The notes below the pieces were generated by a model. The model was not told where the DNA came from. It did no database searches and was given only the letters and a program-made list of their open reading frames with translations. Positions 31,800 through 42,521 of a stretch of 64,000 bases of DNA are shown here, one piece after another. Origin of the DNA: Cheiracanthium punctorium (Eukaryota; Arthropoda; Arachnida; Araneae; Cheiracanthiidae); NCBI GenBank assembly GCA_038373885.1, contig JAWZYV010013010.1, positions 1 through 64,000 on the forward strand, given 5' to 3'. Position numbers and translations under genes: made by a program. The stretch's first letter is position 1. Each line of letters starts with the position of its first letter.

Positions 31800-32625
31800 T
31801 GTAATGCAGTTTCTTATTACGATCATCCATGCGTAGTCACGTAAACGTGGTTGTATCTTTAATGGAAACTGCGACGACAAACGCTGCTCTTTCATTTCGT
31901 GGGTAATTTAAATAACTACGGCATAGTAAGTATGAAGAATCATTGTATTAATTCAGATCAAAGCAAATTATTGAAATATTCCCAATTGTAACTTCTGTAG
32001 TGCGGGATCCCGCAATTCCGCGGGATTGACATTTCATTTAGCTAGGACTTCATTTCAACAGAGAAAAGTAGAAAAGTAAGATTTTAAGCTTAACTTTATG
32101 AGAAATAGATATGAAGTCTAACTTTAATAATAATAATTAAACTTATGAGGTAATCAGTACAATAACTTAGAAATATGAAAATTAAAATCATGATATTCAG
32201 AATTGTCTTATGTTAGTTGCTAAAAATAAGGAATATACAATTTACAGATATGTTAACATACTTACATTATTTTCGTAGTTGTTGAAAAAAGAACGTACAA
32301 AATCGAACAAATCCAATGAATCATTTCCTAGTCTAGATTTAACTTTAGTAAAATAATTAAAAGTGTGAATTACATAAAAAAATTAAAACTAAAATGAAAA
32401 CTTTTTATAATTAATTCGTGACTGTTTGCAAAGAGATAAATAGTATGAAATATTTCAGTTCATTTGGAGATTGGGAACTTTACGGAAAATTTATATTACA
32501 ATGTTTAGATTTAGATGTTCGATCCAGACTCTCATTGGAAGATAATTAAAAAAAAAACTTTAAATTAAAATTTGTAATTATTCGTTTATTGTTAGATGTG
32601 AGACATAAATATGCAAAATTTTTCG
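31800..32625. other. AT-rich DNA, one GC-rich palindromic patch
   Basis: GTGCGGGATCCCGCAATTCC at 32000-32020 resembles, inverted, the motif at 33060-33130, so the two may be halves of one element split by later insertions. No matching TSD was found. Otherwise nothing recognised. Confidence 0.35.
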
Positions 32626-32633
32626 GTCTATTG

Positions 32634-33004
32634 CAGGGTTTAAGCTGGGTCAGAAAATGCTGTAGCAAAAGTGCTAAAATGTAGAAAAAAGCTGTAGCAA
32701 AATGCTAAAGAAAATTAGCGGCTTATAAATTAATATAACACCAATTAATATTAAATTTTCTTCTACTTACACTTCAAATGCAAAAAAAAAAAAAAAAAAA
32801 ATATTATTTTAGAAATATTAACATATTGAAAAATTTTTATGACACACAAAGTCATCACAAGCAAAAATGACAAAAAAGAAAAATGTTATTAAGAATTTCG
32901 CATTATTAACAAATCGCATTTTCGCGACGGACAATATTTTTTACTTCGCATTTTCGTGCAATTCGTCGCATTTTGCGAAAAATGCGACTGCAGCTTGATC
33001 CCTG
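32634..33004. mobile_element. hAT MITE, 371 bp
   Basis: Ends CAGGGTTTAAGCTGGG and GCAGCTTGATCCCTG, flanked by a perfect 8-bp TSD GTCTATTG (32626-32633, 33005-33012). The interior repeats AATGCTGTAGCAAAA and TTCGCATTTT phrases and holds a poly(A) run. Confidence 0.92.
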
Positions 33005-33062
33005 GTCTATTGATTGGGAAAGCACCGTGAAATTGTAATAAAAAATAATTTATCAGTGTCAA

Positions 33063-33094
33063 TCCCGCGGGATTACGATCGTAATCCCGCGGGA
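33063..33094. repeat. Perfect 32-bp palindrome
   Basis: TCCCGCGGGATTACGA followed immediately by its exact complement. Further CCCGC/GCGGGA palindromes follow to 33130. It is a GC-rich island in AT-rich DNA and probably the core of a decayed foldback element. Confidence 0.9.
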
Positions 33095-33518
33095 CTAGTC
33101 CCGCAAATATTTGTGCGGGATCCCGCAGGATCGGGATTGCATTCCCTAACCGATAATGTCCCAAAAAGATTCCATTTCAATAAAAGGTGCTGACAGTTTT
33201 ATCATATAGACTTAGGATTGCGTTACAATTTTCCTAATCTATGGGGCGCCCCTGAGTATCTGGCGCCTGTGTGCGCCGCACATATCGCACACATGGGCGG
33301 CGCGGCCCTGGGGTGACGTAAACTCTTGCTGCGACACTGGTTTTTCAAAGAGAAAAGTAACCATCTCTTAAGATGTTTTGGGTAGTAGCACGGGTGCCGG
33401 CAGAAAATTGCCCGGGGGGGGGGGGGGACAAAGACTGCTTCAACGTATGGTTACCATGTTGGAAAGAGCAAAAAAGCAAGGGAAAACACTGTATATAAAA
33501 ATCCAGGGGGGGCATTGC

Positions 33519-33698
33519 CAAGAGCGGCTCCAGACTGAATTCTCGGAGGGGGCCATCGGACTATATACTTAGGTCTATAAATTGTTCAAAATGCAAATTA
33601 AACGTGTGAAATCGTGAAGTATGCGAATCTAAAGTTGTAAAACAAAATTTCGGAGGGGGCCATGGCCCCTATGGGCCTCCTCACTGGAGCCGCCCTTG
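33519..33698. mobile_element. Nested hAT MITE, 180 bp
   Basis: Ends CAAGAGCGGCTCCAG and CTGGAGCCGCCCTTG, perfect 8-bp TSD GGCATTGC (33511-33518, 33699-33706). Confidence 0.93.
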
Positions 33699-33719
33699 GG
33701 CATTGCTCCCCTTGCCCTG

Positions 33720-33877
33720 CAGTGGCGTAGCAAGGCGGGGGCGGTACGCCCCGGGTGTCACCCTCAAAGAGGTGACACCCGATGGCTTGTACAGCAAAAA
33801 TTCCGAAAATATCCCATGTATGGGGGGTGACACCACTTATATCCGCCCCGGGTGTCACCCACTGTAGCTACGCCATG
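33720..33877. mobile_element. Nested MITE with CAGTGGCGTAGC ends
   Basis: Starts CAGTGGCGTAGCAAGG and ends GTAGCTACGCCATG, with a repeated inner inverted motif CCCCGGGTGTCACC / GGTGACACC. hAT-like ends, but the flanks do not show a convincing 8-bp duplication, so the right boundary is approximate. Confidence 0.6.
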
Positions 33878-33900
33878 CTGCCGGCGCCCATGGGTAGTAG

Positions 33901-34030
33901 AAAATATAGCAGCTGAGAAATCGAAAGATAGAGATTTGAAAGTGGGGAAAACAGTACTTTAAAAAATATACAGCAGAAAAATACGAATGTATCGTTAAAA
34001 TGAATTCAATCAATCTCTAACAAAACAAAA

Positions 34031-34061
<31 letters not shown>

Positions 34062-34622
34062 CAGTGTTGGTCCGGCGTTGAAAAAGAACACTCAGGAATT
34101 GAAAGGACAGTTTCTGTTACAACGATTTAAATTAAATTTCTCTAAATCTCTTCCTTAACAATCAATTACTTTAATTATCTACAGTTTCATTGCAATATAC
34201 GGAATTAATAAACTGTGCCCTTAACTTTATGCCTTTACTTGAAAAAACTGGCTGTTTGTTACAGAATCTATATATTATTTTGAAACATGTTTTTCTTTCG
34301 ACAACCGAATCGAGAGAACGGCTGGGTGTAAAAACTCGGTTGAGGTGTCTGAAGAAAGGTCTCGGCCCCTAGATGTGCCATCAAAAGAGAAAATCAGAAA
34401 AAGCCGAACGGTTTAGGCGTGGCGGAACAACAAAGATGCAAATTTTCCCCATAGAAATAACATTGTGGTTTATTAACCCCATTGTTGGCAGACGATATTT
34501 TTATGCGTAAGCCCCGCAAGGTTTGATTTATTTGGAAAAATATTTGTTAAAAATTGCATCCGTTTGTAAATGTTGTGTGGCAACAGTGTGTAGTGATAAT
34601 AAATGTGTTGTTCTAAAAAACC
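33901..34622. other. Non-coding DNA
   Basis: A (CA)n/poly(A) run at about 34030-34062. The phrase CATAGAAATAACATTGTGG at about 34450 recurs at about 35100 (and diverged near 35625), so direct repeats flank the hairpin element. Confidence 0.45.
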
Positions 34623-35025
34623 ATGGCTCACTTGGATAAATACAGGCTGTCCGAAAACCAGTTTCTCCTATGGGATTTTCCGTACGAGTAAATTTTCGCT
34701 TCTTCGCCGATTTGTCGCTTTTACCCAATGAATCACTGTTGCCATCTCTGCCGGAGAAAATATGCCTAAAATCAAAGCTAAAAGTATCCAAGAATGGATA
34801 ACAATGGCCGCATTCGTAAACGATAAACTCGTTTGGCGTTTACGAATGCGGCCATTGTTATCCATTCCTCGATACTTTTAGCTTTGATTTTAGGCATATT
34901 TTCTCCGGCAAAGATGGCAACAGTGATTCGTTGGGTAAAAGCGACAAATCGGCGAAGAAGCGAAAATTTACTCGTACGGAAAAACGGAGCTTTTTGGACA
35001 GCCTGTACATATCCCAGTGAGCCAT
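34623..35025. mobile_element. Long hairpin (foldback) element, about 190-bp arms
   Basis: ATGGCTCACT at the left end is answered by AGTGAGCCAT at the right. Arms of 200 and 189 bases (34623-34822, 34837-35025) are nearly exact inverted copies with one indel near 34665-34680, around a 14-base loop. Transcription across it would give a long double-stranded hairpin RNA. No coding. No clear TSD. Confidence 0.88.
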
Positions 35026-35410
35026 GTAAAAAACGATCTTACATAAACGATTGATATGCGTAAGCTCCGTAGCGGAATTTCAAATGTGCAATTTTTCGCC
35101 ATAGAAATAACATTGTGGTTTATTAAATACATTTTGCTGTCATAAAAAGCCTTCTTTATTTTAGCGCTTTATCGCTTTTTAGCACTAGGGTGCTATTTCG
35201 TTCACGCCCAGACTTTGTCCACTCGATTCTGTCGATAGGATTTGTAGACAGGTTTTTTGTAGAGATGAACTGTCACGGTGGAAATCTTTTTAAATGTGTT
35301 TACCACATAACGCGGAAAGGGGGGAGGGGAGAATAAGTCTGACAAGGTTTGCGATTTTTGATAATTGATCGCCACGTTTGCGGCAAAAAAAACTTAAAAA
35401 CCGAACCATG

Positions 35411-36340
35411 CCTGGCGATGGTTGTAAAATAGCTTTAGTAGGCAAATTAAATATAGATATTAATTCCAAAGATGTTTTTTATGCAACGAGAAAGACAAAT
35501 ATAGCACACTCATGGATTATGATGCTCATTCCGAACAGTATTTAAAATTGTGAAGTATAGTTGGAATATGCTTGGCGAAGATTGTAAGATTGTGTGTTTC
35601 AGATTTTTTTCAAACTTTTCTCCATACAAATACATTGTGGTTTGTTAACGACATTGACGGCAGTTATAAACTCCATCTTTAGTTAGCGATTTATCTTTTA
35701 TTTCTTTAATTTTTCAGTTTTCTGTCTGATACTGGATCTTTACCATCCAGGGTAGCTTGAGAAAAGGCAAATAAAGCAGGGAGCGCGCGATCGCCATTTG
35801 GCGGATTAGACTTTTTTGTCTCTTGCAGAATTCCGAAATTTTTCACTATTTTCGCTTCATACTTTTGGCGTTTACCTTTCTGCTCCCGTATTTTCTCATG
35901 GAATGTTGTATGTCACTCTTTCAATGGTTAGAACAAAGAATGCTGTGGCAGTCAAGATCATTTAAGAGAATTCACCTGGACGTTTCGTGGTTGATGACTT
36001 TTCCCAAAATATCGTCTTCAACGAAATGCTCAATTAGAATTTGTAACTGTATTTGCTCATTCGTCATTTAATATCTACTCTTCTTTTTTTTTACTTAATT
36101 TAGATAGTTAAAAACAAATTTTAAAGATTTCAATCATTTCATCGTTATTGTACAGTTGCTAAGAACTGGCGTGAAACCTGTTGTTTACTTTCTGTCACAA
36201 GTCATGTTCCGTCCGCGTCGCTCTTTGATTTTTCTCTGTTAGTTTTGTTCAAGACCTTGGTGACATTCTTGATCGTTTCCATTTATTTTTGAATATTACA
36301 GTCAATAAAGTGACCGTCGAATTCGACGGGTTCCAGCTAG
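35411..36340 (+). mobile_element. Helitron 3' part with hairpin and CTAG end
   Basis: The 3' end is diagnostic: a perfect 16-base palindrome CCGTCGAATTCGACGG (36314-36329), then GTTCCAG, then CTAG (36337-36340) and T. Upstream at 35411-35560 a GDFN-related module (reading DINSKDVFYATRKTN) shows relation to the Helitron at 38664-40611. The 5' end was not located. Confidence 0.65.
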
Positions 36341-38149
36341 TATTAGAATAAATTGTAGCAACTCTACATTCTTTATAAATTATGTCATATACGTAAATTA
36401 CTAAGGCAAGAGGGAGCAATCTCCCCCTTCTAAAATTAAGACATCACCTACTTGAAAATGGTATTTTTTACAATAAAAAACTTATTCCCCCTGATTATAA
36501 GGTTTAATGATAATTTTCTAAGTTTTTGGGTAGGATATTAACGTTTTTTAATCCACACATTATATTTTGCTAACCTTTTGAGAATATAATCTTTTTTTAA
36601 TTATTAATTTATATTGACGCGCTACCCTAAAAACTCGTTTTTCAATTTGAACATTTTCACAAAAAGAAACCACGCATCAAATTCCATCCAACTAGGTCTT
36701 GCCGTTTACGTTTTCCATAATTGGTGTGCTACCTTGAAAAATCCAGTTTAAAATTTGAGCACTTGTACAAGTTTAAATACTTGAAGGAAAAGAGTTATCC
36801 CTTTTTTTTTTCCCCCATATTCTTTTAGACGTTTTCATTAGTTACGCCACCTACCTAATAAATTTCACTAAAATAGGTCCTGTCGTTTTTAACACTTTCC
36901 AACAAGGTTGAAAAGTGTTTTATCATTTCGGTTTGTCTGCTTATCCGTCCGTCTGTCCTTGCTCTAACCGCCGTAAATATGCATCAGTTATTACGAAATT
37001 TATACATGCTATTCCTATGCACCGTACTATATATCCTATTGAAAATGGTGCATGCATCACTTATAATTATTTTACAAGCAGCACCCAAAAGAATTCCAAT
37101 AAATTACGCTCATTGGGCAATCATTTTTTAAAGTGTGCTTTAGAGATATTCGGCTGCTGCAAAAGAAAAGAAAAAATGACAAATGTTGGTAAGGATTGTA
37201 AATAAAGCTTTCCATTGAAAAAAGTGCCTGTATCATTTATAGTTCTACTACAGGAGCATACGGTCAATGGGAGTTGCTGCTCTTTTTTTTCTTTTCTATA
37301 ACTGATAAAATTCCGGCTGATTCTGGTGCAGAATGGCCTTCTGAATTCGAATATGACCTCTATTTCGCTCCACCACTCACCGCTTTTTAGGAAAACCAGA
37401 ACCCCATTTTGTTACTTTTCGATAATTTTACGGCCATGAATTTGATATGAAGAGTCGAGGACTTTTTGTCCGTTTAACGTCTCCTGAGGGACTCATAGGA
37501 GAAAGTTTCTAACACAAGAGCAGTTACGGATGAATCATTATTTTTGAAGTTCAAAAATAACTCACTGTTATAAGGAAAGCCCTTTTACTTTTTGAAAAGA
37601 GGAAGCATTTGACCCCCCGGACGAGCCGCCTATGCTTAAATGGGAATCCCTTAAAGTCTAAAGCTCTTAAAATGGTCTCGGAAAGTTCGACACCAGAGGA
37701 CTCTAATCCACGCAGGGGGCAAGCAAGTACGGCTGTATTTAAAGATATGCGAATGTGCAAAAAGCAATCTTCTGGCAGCAAAATAATTGTTATTTGTATC
37801 AAGGAAAATTACACTCAGTAATTTAATTTTTATCCTATTAAAATAATTAATTTCATATTCTCTTTTTAGAATTACTACAGTTTCTATAGCAAGGATCGCA
37901 AAATGAAAGTACATAAAAAAACACAAAACAGAAAGAACATTAACTTAATAGAGCTGTCAAAATCCTTGGAGTTTCTATTTAGTTCTAGATATTTTCATTT
38001 TATTTCCTTCACATGTGTGACGTCATTTCCCATTATTTGCAGCATGGCACTATGGTTATCTGGAACTACACATGTACTTGCACTCTGCATGGATCAGTGT
38101 CATCACGTGTCGAATTTTGTGTGTGTGTGAAACCATTTTTGACGTAGAA
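36341..38149. other. Non-coding DNA with dispersed repeat family members
   Basis: 36890-37130 and 37200-37260 carry two members of the family described at 26790-27010 (CCGTAAATATGCATC, TTATAGTTCTACTACAGGAGC). No gene recognised. Confidence 0.5.
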
Positions 38150-38912
38150 AGTTACACATGCATATTACGCCAAAAAGTAGACCATAACAAAGATCCATAT
38201 CATCTTACATTCATAATTACAGTAGAGTCTCGCTTATCCGACATAAAGGGGCCCAATGTCGGATAATAGGGAGGAGTCAAGAAAAAGCTTCTTAAACGTT
38301 AAGCTACGCAGTATGTTGGAACACATAATACATACATACATATGTTATATTACACATTACTATCGTGTAACATAATCATGCTCTACAAATATAAGAAAAC
38401 AATGGAAAAAATGAACCTACAGTTATAGAATAATCTATTATCTGAGTATGCAAGTGCTATATATTACACTTAAAGTTCAGTCCTGTGAGGATTTAAAGAA
38501 ATTTTTTACGGTAGTGTTTTTCTGATGCAGCGGCGTAATCAAAGGGCGATGGGGGGGGGGGGGGGGTCACACCCCCCATGAGGAATTTTTTGTCATACAA
38601 AAATGTATATTCTTCCCTCCCTTATCACACACACACACATACTCATACATATATATATATATACTAGCTGACCCGGCAAACGTTGTTTTGCCATATAAAT
38701 TATTCCTAGGATTATTTTAGTAGAAAGAAATGACTAACTTATTGTAAGTTTGTGAGGATGTGGTATATGAGTGGAAGAGGCATGGAGCGCTGTGAACGAT
38801 GCTGGAATATAAAAATAACACAATACCAAACATTTATATTTTTAATTCATTGTAATTTATTCTTTAAATTTATATATATCGCTAATTACTATAATTTTAC
38901 TAAAAAATAATA

Positions 38913-39120
38913 TCAATCCCTTAACGCAATAGAGTATACAATATTTTTTGTTATCCCATCTTTAGATAACACAAACAAACTGGATGTCCACTGTATGGTT
39001 TGCCCACTCGAGAGCATGCCACGTATAACTGTCCGTGTGAAAAACATGGTGTGCTCAAATCTAATCCACAAACAGACATAGTTTGGCCTTGAGACTTATT
39101 GATAGTCATTCCATAAAAAA
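38913..39120 (-). pseudogene. Helitron PIF1-like helicase, C-terminal end
   Basis: The minus strand reads [18 protein letters not shown] followed by [11 protein letters not shown], the last helicase motifs (V and VI with the catalytic Arg finger) of PIF1-type Helitron helicases. After a frameshift the end is TKNIVYSIALRD and stop. The enzyme unwinds DNA during rolling-circle transposition; here only the last 60 or so residues remain, so it is dead. Confidence 0.88.
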
Positions 39121-39259
39121 TTTTGCCCCCCCCCCCCCCAAAAAAAAAGGATGAAAATCAGAAACACTTTCAGATTTTAAATACCCACTATAGTGCTATA
39201 GATTAAAAGCGTATCATAACTTATGCGTCGTCCCTATTTTTCGTCCTTATTCCATTAAG

Positions 39260-40220
39260 ATGGAAAGTGTTATCATTATTCATGACTGTGCTGTATTTTT
39301 CTTTCTTATTTCATAAAACCCATCTTTGGAATCGAAATCTATCTTAAAATCGCCGACTAAAACTATTTTACAATCTTCGCCAAGTATATCACAACTATAC
39401 TTCACCGTTTTATATATTGTTTCCTACTTTAACGCCTCGACTCTCGCCAAGGAGGCGATGATTAAACATATGCAGTTACCATGACGATTTTTTGCATTTA
39501 TGCAGAAATCGTAATTTAGAATTAAAATGGCGATATGGAACAACATGTAAGTACAGCATGCCGTTACATTTTTATTTATTTTGGATTACCAATTAATGTA
39601 GTTTTAATAATTAAATGTCTTCAAATTCCTTAACTGGCGCGTTTATCGCTAGTTTGTTTACTTTAGTTATCACCTAGCCTAGTTCTTTTGGATGCGTTGA
39701 AACGGTACTTACGTATTATCCCGGCGGTCACTTCCGCCAAACTACTTTTTCGTAGATTTTAAATACGTTGCCAATCGTATTCCACCGGCATTTATCTTTG
39801 TGAAAAATTGCTTGTCTTGGCAGACCGCCGGGATAATACGTAAGTACCGCTGAAACTTGTGCATAACTCCCAGAGACCCATGACTGCAAAGCTCGCCAAA
39901 GTACGGGGATTTTTCAGGTTGGCGAGAGTGGGGGCGTTAAAATAGGAATCCACTCTTTCTTGTACCATAAAACACATCTTTGGAATCGAAATCTATCTTA
40001 AAACCGCCTACTGAAACTGTTTTACAATCTTCGCCAGGCATATTCTTCCTGTAAGCATATTCCAACTATACCGCAAAGACATTTTAAATGCTGTTTGGAA
40101 TGGGCATCATAATCCACGAGTGTACCGTGTTTTCCTTTCTTGTTCCACAGAGCACTTCTTCGGAATAGAAATCTATATTAAAATCGCCTAATAAAACTCT
40201 TTTACAATATTCGCCAGGTG
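39260..40220 (-). repeat. Three copies of a GDF(N/K)-containing coding module in the Helitron
   Basis: On the minus strand, at about 40220-40105, 40041-39930 and 39391-39260, the same module is read: an E-(D/Y)-C-K start, GDFNIDFYSEE or GDFKIDFDSKD, then FYGTRK-like and SWIMM. Related single copies are at 30442 and 35411. GDFN is reminiscent of the AP-endonuclease/EEP fold found in LINEs and in some Helitron relatives, but the neighbouring residues are too decayed to confirm this. Tandem copies inside a Helitron could be repeat amplification, not protein evolution. Confidence 0.55.
39704..39848. mobile_element. hAT-like MITE, 145 bp, innermost of the nest
   Basis: Ends GGTACTTACGTATTATCCCG and CGGGATAATACGTAAGTACC are perfect inverted repeats; flanks GTTGAAAC / GCTGAAAC (8 bp, one mismatch). 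Same family as 44600-44772. Confidence 0.88.
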
Positions 40221-40719
40221 TTTTCTAACTATAGGCGAAATATATTTATAATAAATTGTCGCGTTTTGGCACCACATTTAGCGATCAATTATCAAAAATT
40301 GCAAACCTTGTGCGACTTTCAACATTTTATTAACTTCCCCCCCCCCCTCTCCACATTATCTGGCAAACACATTTGAAAAGTGACTCGACACGCTAATGTC
40401 TACACAGAAATCCTGATTGAAATTAATAGCACTCTGGGGCTAAACATTTTGGGGTGGACCGCCCTTATGACTTAGGGGTATGAGACATAGTTAAAAACCT
40501 ATTCTCAGACCTAACGAATATACATAGAAAATTTCATTAAAATTGGTCGAGTGGTTTCGGAGGAGTTAGGTGACTAACACTGTGACAGGAGAATTTTATA
40601 TATTAGATAGATATATATATGTGAGTTGCAGTAGTCGTAAACCCCCTATGAAAAATTTCTGGTTACGCCACTGTCCTGATGAGTGCCGTTTCTTCGTTGC
40701 CAAATCGCGCCATCTTTGC

Positions 40720-40900
40720 AGCACCATTATTTAAATTCCTGTAGCTTCTTGTTGCTTAATGTATTGAATTGCGATCTTTAGAGCCTTCAACTCAATTTGT
40801 CAATCATGTCTCGCTCTTCATAAATTTCATCTATCACTGTAGACAGTAGCTTCCTGCGGTAGTTCTTTTTAATCGCTCCACAGCTTTTATTCGATGTCGG
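40720..40900 (-). pseudogene. Tigger transposase remnant
   Basis: The minus strand shows KNYRRKLLSTVIDEIYEERD, resembling the region after the DDE core of pogo/Tigger transposases, where a basic K-x-x-Y-R-x-x-L-L segment is usual. A frameshift and stops follow. Orientation and place fit the Tigger termini. Too short for a firm call on its own. Confidence 0.5.
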
Positions 40901-41689
40901 ATAAGCGAGTCTCTACTGTATGAAACTATTAGTCTTAGAAACATGAACCCAGTGTCATTATTTAGCTTTTCGAGTCAGCTCGCTGTTATGACCTTGAGTT
41001 TACTTCGGTTCCTAACGGAGTGGCATTGCACAGAATCACAGAAACTGGTGCTCTCACTCCTTTCTATTAAGTGTAACTCCTGACTCTAATGTGATAATAA
41101 ACAAGAGGGTGTTATGGGCCAAGCATAAGTAACCCCCCCAATATCCGGGACGAAGCAAGCGAGTTGGCTAAGTCTCAAAGCTACCAAGGCACCGACAACA
41201 CTGGACAATAACAGTATAGATTGTACACACACACACACAGATCAGGAAAAAAAAACCCGCCCACTTGCTCTTTATTTGGTCGTATTCTTCATACAGCAAA
41301 GTTACAGATACTCATTGTTAAACCATTAACTTAAACCACTTTTCAATGGCTGTCAAGAGAAAAAAAATCACATTGGATAATTTAGTTTAAGGGTTCATGC
41401 AGTAATTAAGAAGGAAAATAACTTTTTGACGTGAAACATCTTTAAAATCACACCCGGATACCAGACCAGAAAAGTGGACCGTAACTAAAAGGTCTTGTCT
41501 TACCTTCATAATTACAAAACTATCGGAAACTTAAAGCCAGTGTCATTTAGTTTTTATAGCCGGTCACTAATAATCTTGGGTTTGTGTCGGGGTGTTGGCA
41601 GAGGAGCACTGCTCAAAATCACCGAAACTGGCAATCTCGCTCCTTTCTATTCAGTGTTACTCATTACTCAGACATGATAGCACGGTAAA

Positions 41690-41880
41690 TTTTTTATGCA
41701 TTGGTATAAATTGGCATATAGCATGAGGAGGAGGGGGGGGGGGGAGGACAAAATGTTTCCTATTGAAAAAAATACTATTTTCAAATAGGTGATAGTTGAA
41801 TTTTATTGAGTTTTAAGAAGGAGGGGAGGGGGCGATTGCCTCCTCTTGCACTTAGTAAATTGTGCCTATGCTTTCGTGTG
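41690..41880. other. Probable MITE fragment
   Basis: GCATGAGGAGGAGGGGGGG faces GATTGCCTCCTCTTGCAC and GTGCCTATGC, similar to internal parts of the composite hAT elements (CCCCTCTTGCCCTTAGG...GCCTATGCCCCC). No TSD seen. Confidence 0.35.
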
Positions 41881-42521
41881 ACCACAGAGTTTATTTAGGC
41901 AAGATCGATTAATATAAAAATGAGTGCAATTTGGAAAATATTTATAGGTAAAAATAATCAGGAAGAGTGTTGTGTATAAAAAATTTAATATGTCTGCCTC
42001 AGACCTAGCTAGAACCAACAGGAAATATAAATCATGACTATGGTTGGAAAGAAGGGGTTAAGGGCCATGCATAGATACCCTAGTGTTCAGCACTGAACAA
42101 GAGAGGGAGTTTCGTTAGCATCAGAAAGCTGCCAAGGCACGCTTAGTCGGTGGTACGTCTGCCGCCGATACCCCGAGCACCACTATCACTACTGTACCTG
42201 TATGAATGGACATAACGAGTGAAGATGCCACCCATACATCTGTTGAATTCATTACTGAACTGAAGGACATAAATATCAGTCAAGTGATGTAATGCAAAAT
42301 CATATAGTGGCCAAACGCTTCTAAACGATATCTGAAGCTTACAATATTCCATAGTAACAGAATCCCTTGAGGCTGCGTCGGGAAACGTTTGATAGCGAGT
42401 CCGAGTTGCTTTAAGTGTTAAAGATGGAAATGAAAATAAGATTGACTTCTTTCTAATTAAGTTAATATACCGAGTGATTCAAAAGTCAGAACAAACTTTA
42501 AAAATTAATAATTCGAACCAT

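Larger units (their letters stand above)
33389..33892. mobile_element. hAT MITE containing other MITEs, 504 bp
   Basis: Ends CACGGGTGCCGGCAG and CTGCCGGCGCCCATG, flanked by a perfect 8-bp TSD GGTAGTAG (33381-33388, 33893-33900). Two other MITEs sit inside (33519-33698 and 33720-33877). Confidence 0.92.
38664..40611 (-). mobile_element. Degenerate Helitron, 1948 bp
   Basis: Read on the minus strand: the 5' end TCTATCTAATATATAAAA follows an A; the 3' end is a hairpin GGCAAA/TTTGCC with CTAG at 38664-38667 followed by T. This gives the A/T target, TC start and CTRR end of Helitrons. It encodes the helicase C-terminus (38913-39120) and several GDFN-like modules. A hAT MITE is nested at 39704-39848. 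Poly-C/poly-A at 39123-39149 marks a break in the coding region. Confidence 0.88.
38528..40673. mobile_element. hAT MITE of the CAGGGGCGTAGCC family, copy 4, split by a Helitron
   Basis: Starts CAGCGGCGTAATCAAAGG, ends GGTTACGCCACTG, with flanks TTCTGATG / TCCTGATG (8 bp, one mismatch). The MITE's own sequence is 38528-38663 plus 40612-40673; the Helitron entered its central (AT)n palindrome. Confidence 0.9.
38220..40918. mobile_element. pogo/Tigger element carrying nested insertions
   Basis: Ends CAGTAGAGTCTCGCTTATCC and GGATAAGCGAGTCTCTACTG are near-perfect inverted repeats with TA on both sides (38218-38219, 40919-40920), the pogo/Tigger pattern. About 550 bases belong to Tigger itself; the rest is a nested hAT MITE that itself holds a Helitron. 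A transposase remnant is at about 40720-40900. Confidence 0.93.
38150..42210. repeat. Diverged tandem duplication flanking the Tigger element
   Basis: Sequence around the Tigger insertion (38160-38219 and 40921-41090: TTCATAATTAC, CCCAGTGTCATTA, ACTCCTTTCTATT) recurs at 41440-41670 (TTCATAATTACAAAAC, GCCAGTGTCATTTAG, GCTCCTTTCTATTCAGTG). A second pair is 41100-41200 with 42050-42140 (TGGGCCAAGCATA / AGGGCCATGCATA; CTACCAAGGCAC / CTGCCAAGGCAC). One ancestral unit was duplicated; the downstream copy preserves the empty site for Tigger. Confidence 0.75.

Noticed and set aside
31998..33149. Possible single TIR element bounded by GC-rich motifs
   Set aside because: The two ends are not a matching pair of termini and no TSD was found; kept only as related motifs.
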